The notes under the pieces were generated by a model. The model was not told the origin of the DNA. It worked only from the letters and a program-made list of their open reading frames with translations, and searched no databases. Of a stretch of DNA of 12,398 nucleotides, positions 6,490 to 12,398 are shown piece after piece; within the stretch, counting starts at the first letter, position 1, and each line of letters opens with the position of its first letter. The position numbers were made by a program, and so were the translations under genes. Where the stretch lies: NCBI RefSeq assembly GCF_037132785.1, contig NZ_JBAHZZ010000171.1, positions 1 to 12,398 of the forward strand, in the 5' to 3' direction. The stretch comes from Flavicella sp037132785. GTDB lineage: Bacteria > Bacteroidota > Bacteroidia > Flavobacteriales > Flavobacteriaceae.

Positions 6490-9400
6490 TTATTTAACCA
6501 CTTGAATCCATTGACCTTTGGTTCTAGAAAAATAATCATAATCATACATGGCTTCTGCCTGTACTCCTGGCAAATAATACTTTCCTAGATAAGCGGCATT
6601 TAAACGTACTGTAAATGTTTTTACTTCATTTTTTTCCATTGAAAAGTAAAAATTCACACGATCATCACGAATATCTGTATAGTCAAATTGATTATCTGTT
6701 GCCCCTCCATAATCAGTAAACCTGGTATTTACAATTTCCCAGCCTGAAGGGAATATTTGCGTAACTGCAATATCATTTACCTTTTCTTTGTTCGTGTTTG
6801 TCAATGTCACCATGGCCACAAAATCGGTTCCTTGTGTTAATTTTTCAAATGAAAGACGATTCCCTTTTGAATCAACATATTTGACATACAATTTAAAATT
6901 TCTCTGTGCTACCAATTCGTTGCCCAAAGGTAATACGCCTGAATTTACAATTCGTATAAAAGCTAAATTTCCAATATTATTTTGAATTGAAAATTTATTG
7001 ATTTCTGTTTCCTTTATTTCTAATGTTCTCTGAGCAATTGTACTAGGAGTATTGATCGTTTCTAGTTTTCCATTTATGCTATACGTAACATTTAACTCTT
7101 TCCCTCCATTTAAAGCTACCATTTTAGCCATTGACAACAAACAGTAAGCCGTTGTTTGAGTACTCATCCAAGTGTCTGAAGAGAGTTTTTTTGCGATGAC
7201 TTTAGCCATTTCTCTCGATTGCTTGTCTTGCATCAACAACATAGTTTCCATTGCCATGGCTCTGTTTCTATAAGAAGAGCCATAGGTAGAATAATCTTTT
7301 TTGTTTTGATCAAAATCAATCGTTGCCAATTGCATCAATTCAGAAGCAGCCTCTTTTTGTCCTGCCAAAGCATATGCTGCCGCCAACCTCCATTTTGAAA
7401 CATTAGAAATCTTAGAAAATTCACGCAATCTATTCATTGCAGCCAGGTCTGCTTCACCAGCCAAAGCCAAGGTGTACAAACGATATGCCTGAGTCATTCC
7501 CGAGTTCCAAGAACTATAATTAGCACCCCAAGCTCTAACTGCTTGTTTTTGATAGCGCAACCAATTACTCATAAAAGCAAGCGGTAAAGAGAATCCTTTC
7601 TTTTGTGCTTCAATCATAAAATGACCTGCATAACTAGTTCCCCAATCACTAGAAGATGTGCCTCCCAACCAATAAGAAAGCCCACCTGTAGGCAGTTGAA
7701 AATCACCCAAACGCTGAATTCCATTTTCAATATTCTTTTTTATGTCAAATTTTCTATCCCCAGTAAGATCAAATATATCTGCTAAAAACAACTGTGGAAA
7801 AACACTAGATGTCGTTTGCTCCACACAGCCGTGAGGATAACGAATCAAATAATCCAATCTCTTTGCAAAATTCATCGGCGGCAGGGTTGATATTTCTAAC
7901 TGTACTATATTGGTTCCTTTTTCTCCAATGCAACTAAAATCAGCCTTTACCTCTTTGTTGGCTTCTACTTCTAAGTCGATAAATTTGCTAGTAATAGGAT
8001 TCGGGTTTACCACATCAATTTCAATTTCTTGAGTAGTCGTTTCTCCGTTATATTTTGCAATCACTTGTATGTGTTCAATTCCTTGTCCTTCTTTTACCTC
8101 CAGATCGAAATAAACCATTTTCTCTTCTGGTTCTTGAAAACGAACTATTTTTTTATACTGTCCAATAATTTCAATCCCATCGCTAACTTTTAACCTTACC
8201 TCAACATTTTTGATAGAATTTTCCATTGCAAAAACCGTTACTGGCAGAGTTACTTTTTCTTTAGGACTTAACTTCCTAGGTAAGGAAGCAAGTAACATTA
8301 AGGATTTTCTAACAGGAATTGTCTTTTCAACTTTTCCATATGCTTCGGTCATATTATCTCCTGCCACAACCATAGTTCTCACTGAACCAATATAATTTGG
8401 CATTTTTAATTGATGTGTTTTCGTAGCACCCGCTTGTAACACAAAAGGACCTAAAACGGTAACTACAGGTTTAAATCGGTTTGCTTTGGTTGGCTCTTTA
8501 TCTTCCCCTTCTTCATCTCCACCAATAGCAAATACCTGACTTATAGCACCAGCAAAAGCACCAATTATATGATCAAAAACATCCCAAGTTCTTACACCCA
8601 AAGCTTCTCTAGAATAAAACACACTCCATAAATCAGGTGTTTTAAAACGTGTTAAATCCAACAAACCTTCTTCTACCACTGCCAAAGTATAAGTCATCCT
8701 TTTTCCGTTCTCTTCGCTAACCTCCACTTCATAAATAGTTTCTGGTTTTAACTCATTCGGCATGGAAATTTTCGGTTTCAATTTGCTATTAGCATCTACT
8801 ACAACAATTGGAATAACACCATACAAACGCAGAGGCAAATCGTTCGCTACAGAGGCATGTGGCTGTAATAAAGAAATATTCACAAATACATTTGGAGCCA
8901 TTTCTGGAGTAATGGTAAATTTAGCCGTTGTTTGCCCTTTTTTTGTTTTAACCCATTGAGTCTCTAATACCTTAGAACCATTTTCAATACTTACCAATGC
9001 ATTACCTTCAGTACCCGATGGAAATGTTATTTCAGCCACATCACCCACTTTGTACATTTCTTTGTCCGAGTTAAAAACTAACATGGTTGCTGATTCAGAA
9101 TTCCCTCCTGACGAGTTTGACCGCCAATCTCTAAAAAAATAAGCTGTCCTACCGGTAGAGTGCCCGCTGACAGGATCCGTAATACGAATTAAATAACGAC
9201 CATTTTTGTCATTTGGAATATTGATATTTACCAATCCTGTTCCTCGACTGCTGGTACTGATTTCAAATTCTCTAAACAAATACCTATGTTCTGTGTTTAC
9301 ATATCTAGCTAAATTATCAGAATTTGAACTCCACCACCAAGACCAATTGATTTCATAAACTTTTACAATCAATTTTTTTCTTGCAATCGGAGTTCCAGTA

Positions 9401-12021
9401 TCGTCCACCGTAGCAACAGAAAATTCGATGTTTTTATCTGTCACATAAGAATTCCCATATCTTTTAGACGCAGGTGATTTAAGGCCTACCAAACTGACAA
9501 AAGGAGAAATTTCTTTCGTCATTACATCAAAAGAAAAATCACCTCCATTTTCAAAAACACGTGTTAAAAAAGTTGCTCTTAATTTACCCGGTGCGGCATT
9601 TTTTAAATTTATTTTCTTGTTTATTTTAGCTTTCCCCAAGACGTCTACTTTACCCTCAAAAACTATCAATTCTTCTGTTAAAAACTCTTTTATAGGGTCT
9701 TTAAACGTATAATTTGGAAAATTTTCAAAACCATTAGAAGAAGCTGAAATTTTCATCTTTACTTCCGTTTTTAAGTTTTTCGCAATTGCTCCGTGTAGCC
9801 ATTTCACCTCAATATCTCCTTGAATAGGTTTACGAACACTTAATAACTCATCTTTAAAATCAATCTTAATTTTTAATCGATTTGGTTTTACGGTTTCAAT
9901 CTTTAATTCTTTGTGAAAAACAGAACCTCCAACCATCACTTTCGCCGTCCAATTCCCTGTTATATCAGTGGTAGCTATAGGAATATCAAATCTAAAAAAA
10001 CTATTTACTCCTTTATTTACAATCTTTTGATATTTTAATTTACCCTGTGGATCTCTTACTTGAATTTTGATAGGGTGTGCTTTTGGAAGCGGATTGTTTG
10101 CGTCATTTAACACAAAAAATGTATGTATGGTATCTCCAGGTCTCCACACTCCGCGTTCTCCATACAAATACCCTTTTAATCCTTTTCTTGTCTTTTTTCC
10201 TCCGACATTAAACTTACTTAAAGAAAGTGAGTTTCCTTCGTTTAATTTTACATACGTTTTGCTAGCACCAGCAGAAACAATTGCAAAAGAGGCCTTTGCA
10301 TTGGCAGTTATAGTTACAATTCCGTCTACATTTGTATCGGAACTTATAATCAATTGTTTTTGATAATTGTATAATTCTACATGGGCATTTTCAATAACCT
10401 GAGTCGTTAATATATCCGTAACAGCAAAGAAATATGTATTTTCCAATCCATTTTTCACAATAACTCCTACATTGGAAGCAAGGATATTTGCACCAACCCA
10501 ATTATAATAATAATAAGAATTTGTACAAGGGTCATCCTTGTCGAGCCAATTATAATCGTAATAATGAGCTAAATAATAACCTTCTCCGTCCCAATAAGTT
10601 TCTTGCGTTTCTAGTTCATTTATTTGATTTATCGGATCTCTTTTTGGGATGGTATAATCCACTTTAAGCAAACCTTCTTCACAAGAATACAAGGAATAAT
10701 TTTTTCTAATACTTAGCTCTACACGATATACAGCCCCCTGATCGGTTCTTAACAAAGAATCCAAATCGATGGCATAATTTCTCCATACTCCATCGTTTTC
10801 CATATCATTCTGAACCAAAGGAATTGTCTTCCTTATAATACTTCTCCCAGCAGATCTTAAATTTGATCTATGTGAAGTTGTTAATTCGGAACCCTGTAAC
10901 AAACTTAAAATATTGGTTGCGTACAATTTGATAATATTGATATCAACCGCTTTTAAATTAACCGCTTTAAAATTAAATTTTAAGTTTTTAGAATCCGGTA
11001 ATATTAGTCCATTCGTAATCAAACGAACCTCTGGTTTTAACTTATCAAAGACGAGAGATTCTGAATAATTTTCTTTTAGTTTGTATCCGTTTTCATTCTT
11101 TATTCCTGTAAAAGCAATAAGTTTTACTTTTCCTTCAACTCTTTTTGAAGGATATACCTTTAACAAGTTTCCTTCAACTATATACTTTACCTTATTTTCT
11201 CCATTTATTGTAACAAGTCCCTTAAAAATTTGCCCCTTCTCCAAAGGGTCAGAAAAATTTATACATACATGTTGTTCAGGAAATTGCTTTACGTAGATAT
11301 TAATTACAGAAAAATTATTTTTCCCAAATATTTTAATTTTTGATGATCCTTTATTATCAGAAACTCCAATACCCACTCCATTCCACTTAACTTCAATTTC
11401 TGAATCCTCTAAATATCTTTCGATACTATCAATAACAAACACAAAATGCGTGCTTTTATAATCTAAATCACCCTGCCAATTTATAGTTAATTTTTTTTCG
11501 TTTTGAATTGCGCTTACCAAAGTTTTTGCTTCTTCTAAGGTAATTACATCAGCCGATTGTATTTCACCTTTTATATATTGTAACGATTGTGAATAAGACT
11601 GTGTTTCTTTTGTTTTAATTAAAAAATTAGGAGTGATGGTTTTAAAGGAAAAAGAAAAGTTTTTATAGTCACTACCTACATCGGAAATTAATTTATCCAA
11701 TTGTAAGTTACAGGTGTATTTTGTGTTAGACAATAAGGTTTCCGTTGGGGTAAACATCAATAACTTTTTGGTTTTTAACACCCATTTTCCTTTTACTTTT
11801 GGTGAAAGTTCCAGTATATCCGTTGGTAATTCAGAACCTACTTCAAAGATATTTATGTCTTTCACCATAAATATCTTTACTTGAGAACCTTTAGAAACAA
11901 CTCCTTGAGTGGTGTTATAAATAAATTCTTCAAAGTTAGAAGTCGGTGTTTTAACAGGTGTTTTATCACCACATGCCATTACAAAAAGTAATAGCAGAGC
12001 GTAGGTAAGTTTCTTTATCAT
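6490..12021 (-). CDS. Alpha-2-macroglobulin family lipoprotein (bacterial A2M, YfhM-like)
   Basis: Bacterial A2Ms are large periplasmic protease traps: cleavage of a bait region triggers a conformational change and a thioester that covalently captures the protease. The product is 1843 residues from the ATG, longer than E. coli YfhM (about 1650). A signal peptide (MIKKLTYALLLLFVMAC) ends in a lipobox with Cys17. No acidic cluster follows the Cys (GDKTPVK), so I infer a periplasm-facing lipoprotein rather than a surface one. Macroglobulin-like domains fill the N-terminal two thirds, with the MG2 signature GERGVWRPGD at 621-630, a Tyr-rich patch at about 482-508 and the bait-region-type domain from about 980. 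After an acidic linker (about 1169-1176) comes the A2M domain (NRFKPVVTVLGPF, 1181-1193). The thioester motif CVEQ is intact (Cys1399, Gln1402; bases 7816-7827) in YPHGCVEQTTS, followed by the helical thioester domain and a terminal MG domain ending GQWIQVVK. A longer frame exists from a TTG at 12040-12042, but that triplet is part of the promoter. pbpC lies downstream, as in many bacteria. Confidence 0.94.
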   Translation of the reverse strand: MIKKLTYALLLLFVMACGDKTPVKTPTSNFEEFIYNTTQGVVSKGSQVKIFMVKDINIFEVGSELPTDILELSPKVKGKWVLKTKKLLMFTPTETLLSNTKYTCNLQLDKLISDVGSDYKNFSFSFKTITPNFLIKTKETQSYSQSLQYIKGEIQSADVITLEEAKTLVSAIQNEKKLTINWQGDLDYKSTHFVFVIDSIERYLEDSEIEVKWNGVGIGVSDNKGSSKIKIFGKNNFSVINIYVKQFPEQHVCINFSDPLEKGQIFKGLVTINGENKVKYIVEGNLLKVYPSKRVEGKVKLIAFTGIKNENGYKLKENYSESLVFDKLKPEVRLITNGLILPDSKNLKFNFKAVNLKAVDINIIKLYATNILSLLQGSELTTSHRSNLRSAGRSIIRKTIPLVQNDMENDGVWRNYAIDLDSLLRTDQGAVYRVELSIRKNYSLYSCEEGLLKVDYTIPKRDPINQINELETQETYWDGEGYYLAHYYDYNWLDKDDPCTNSYYYYNWVGANILASNVGVIVKNGLENTYFFAVTDILTTQVIENAHVELYNYQKQLIISSDTNVDGIVTITANAKASFAIVSAGASKTYVKLNEGNSLSLSKFNVGGKKTRKGLKGYLYGERGVWRPGDTIHTFFVLNDANNPLPKAHPIKIQVRDPQGKLKYQKIVNKGVNSFFRFDIPIATTDITGNWTAKVMVGGSVFHKELKIETVKPNRLKIKIDFKDELLSVRKPIQGDIEVKWLHGAIAKNLKTEVKMKISASSNGFENFPNYTFKDPIKEFLTEELIVFEGKVDVLGKAKINKKINLKNAAPGKLRATFLTRVFENGGDFSFDVMTKEISPFVSLVGLKSPASKRYGNSYVTDKNIEFSVATVDDTGTPIARKKLIVKVYEINWSWWWSSNSDNLARYVNTEHRYLFREFEISTSSRGTGLVNINIPNDKNGRYLIRITDPVSGHSTGRTAYFFRDWRSNSSGGNSESATMLVFNSDKEMYKVGDVAEITFPSGTEGNALVSIENGSKVLETQWVKTKKGQTTAKFTITPEMAPNVFVNISLLQPHASVANDLPLRLYGVIPIVVVDANSKLKPKISMPNELKPETIYEVEVSEENGKRMTYTLAVVEEGLLDLTRFKTPDLWSVFYSREALGVRTWDVFDHIIGAFAGAISQVFAIGGDEEGEDKEPTKANRFKPVVTVLGPFVLQAGATKTHQLKMPNYIGSVRTMVVAGDNMTEAYGKVEKTIPVRKSLMLLASLPRKLSPKEKVTLPVTVFAMENSIKNVEVRLKVSDGIEIIGQYKKIVRFQEPEEKMVYFDLEVKEGQGIEHIQVIAKYNGETTTQEIEIDVVNPNPITSKFIDLEVEANKEVKADFSCIGEKGTNIVQLEISTLPPMNFAKRLDYLIRYPHGCVEQTTSSVFPQLFLADIFDLTGDRKFDIKKNIENGIQRLGDFQLPTGGLSYWLGGTSSSDWGTSYAGHFMIEAQKKGFSLPLAFMSNWLRYQKQAVRAWGANYSSWNSGMTQAYRLYTLALAGEADLAAMNRLREFSKISNVSKWRLAAAYALAGQKEAASELMQLATIDFDQNKKDYSTYGSSYRNRAMAMETMLLMQDKQSREMAKVIAKKLSSDTWMSTQTTAYCLLSMAKMVALNGGKELNVTYSINGKLETINTPSTIAQRTLEIKETEINKFSIQNNIGNLAFIRIVNSGVLPLGNELVAQRNFKLYVKYVDSKGNRLSFEKLTQGTDFVAMVTLTNTNKEKVNDIAVTQIFPSGWEIVNTRFTDYGGATDNQFDYTDIRDDRVNFYFSMEKNEVKTFTVRLNAAYLGKYYLPGVQAEAMYDYDYFSRTKGQWIQVVK

Positions 12022-12039
12022 TTTTAGTAAGATTGAGAA

Positions 12040-12067
12040 CAAAGGTACATCAAATATATTTTCTCAA
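12040..12067 (-). promoter_or_regulatory. Bacteroidota-type promoter of the A2M-pbpC transcription unit
   Basis: Reading the - strand, TTG (12067-12065) is followed after 17 bp by TACCTTTG (12047-12040), a perfect match to the TAnnTTTG -7 element used by the Bacteroidota primary sigma factor, at a spacing within the range known for Flavobacterium. Transcription should start a few bases further on, near 12034, leaving a leader of only about 13 nt before the A2M ATG (12021). The call rests on consensus and position only. Confidence 0.65.
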
Positions 12068-12233
12068 TTCATCCGTATAAAGCATTTCTTTAAAAAAGAA
12101 CCTTAGTACTCAAAATCTTGTCTAATTCTAATATTCACACCTAATTAAATTTCTCTTTTGCCTTAGCTCTTTATTGCTTTTTCTAATTCCGTTTTGTAAG
12201 TCCGGTTGGTTATAAACATATAATTCTTCTGAG
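12068..12233. other. Intergenic region between A2M promoter and transposase tail
   Basis: This is AT-rich sequence with no supportable gene; the best - strand ATG frame is 18 codons (12163-12219). It should contain the terminal inverted repeat of the adjacent IS1595-type element, but I could not identify that repeat by eye. No tRNA, riboswitch or strong hairpin was seen. Confidence 0.5.
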
Positions 12234-12398
12234 TTATACGCCTAGTGTCTGTTTTGTGTTTTTTTGATATTTAGGTTTTTGTAGTACCATTCTAAGAATT
12301 GTTTTATGAAAAATGGATTCTTTGTATTGTGACCTATTAATTCTAAAACAAAATTTATCAAAGTAAGCTTGTATATGCCATTTACTTACATGAGTTGG
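12234..12398 (-). CDS. C-terminal end of an IS1595 (ISXO2-like) family transposase, partial at window edge
   Basis: A frame open from the right edge gives 54 residues ending at TAA (complement of 12234-12236). It contains WHIQAYFDKFCFRINRSQ followed by a tail rich in Lys and Gln. This matches the C-terminal signature of IS1595/ISXO2-like transposases, normally of the form H-(L/I)-Q-x-YLDEF-x-(F/Y)-R-x-NR, which lies at the end of the catalytic domain. The usual Glu of YLDEF is Lys here (YFDKF), which may be a variant or early decay. The gene runs toward the A2M promoter, and its stop lies about 167 bp from the promoter's TTG element, so read-through into A2M is possible since both are on the - strand. 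Whether the element is complete cannot be judged because the rest is outside the window. Confidence 0.72.
   Translation of the reverse strand, partial: PTHVSKWHIQAYFDKFCFRINRSQYKESIFHKTILRMVLQKPKYQKNTKQTLGV

Noticed and set aside
10067..10363. A 98-codon open frame on the + strand opposite the A2M gene, with several smaller ones elsewhere in that gene
   Set aside because: All are antisense shadows of a continuous 1843-codon gene with recognisable macroglobulin domains; none has recognisable content.
12163..12219. An 18-codon ATG frame on the - strand between the transposase tail and A2M
   Set aside because: Too short, no ribosome-binding or conservation evidence, and it lies in probable insertion-sequence end sequence.
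3..12398. The two edge transposases as ends of one composite transposon carrying mutS to A2M
   Set aside because: The two tails belong to different transposase families, and the genes between them are standard chromosomal housekeeping and envelope genes with native-looking composition.

Overview
The window is AT-rich chromosomal DNA that looks like a member of the Bacteroidota, most likely a Flavobacteriaceae species. Three things point there: the MutS protein reads like flavobacterial MutS throughout; the one convincing promoter has the Bacteroidota pattern (TTG, 17 bp, TAnnTTTG); and start codons lack obvious Shine-Dalgarno sequences. The core is ordinary chromosomal content, and a partial transposase gene lies at each edge.

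Left part, + strand: the last 34 codons of a DDE-type transposase (3-107), an AT-rich spacer with a 10-bp inverted repeat (108-338), then a tight three-gene run. The run is mutS (339-2951, TTG start), a TRIC/YicG-type membrane cation channel (2987-3604), and a TrmH/SpoU-class RNA 2'-O-ribose methyltransferase that is now a pseudogene (3601-4048). The pseudogene still overlaps the channel gene by ATGA. It carries an in-frame TGA exactly where the family's catalytic arginine should be, plus two single-base frameshifts, one of them in SPOUT motif 2.

Right part, - strand: a very large alpha-2-macroglobulin family lipoprotein (6490-12021, 1843 aa, thioester motif CVEQ) followed 89 bp downstream by penicillin-binding protein 1C (4052-6400, TTG start). 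This is the known bacterial A2M-pbpC pairing, in which a periplasmic protease trap is thought to work beside a peptidoglycan repair synthase. A promoter at 12040-12067 sits directly in front of the A2M gene. The pbpC and pseudogene stop codons face each other 3 bp apart.

Far right edge, - strand: the last 54 codons of an IS1595 (ISXO2-like) family transposase (12234-12398).

I found no CRISPR array, tRNA, rRNA, riboswitch or recognisable new defence or metabolic system. The points most worth following up are the decayed methyltransferase, the start-site corrections, and the transposase remnants at both edges.
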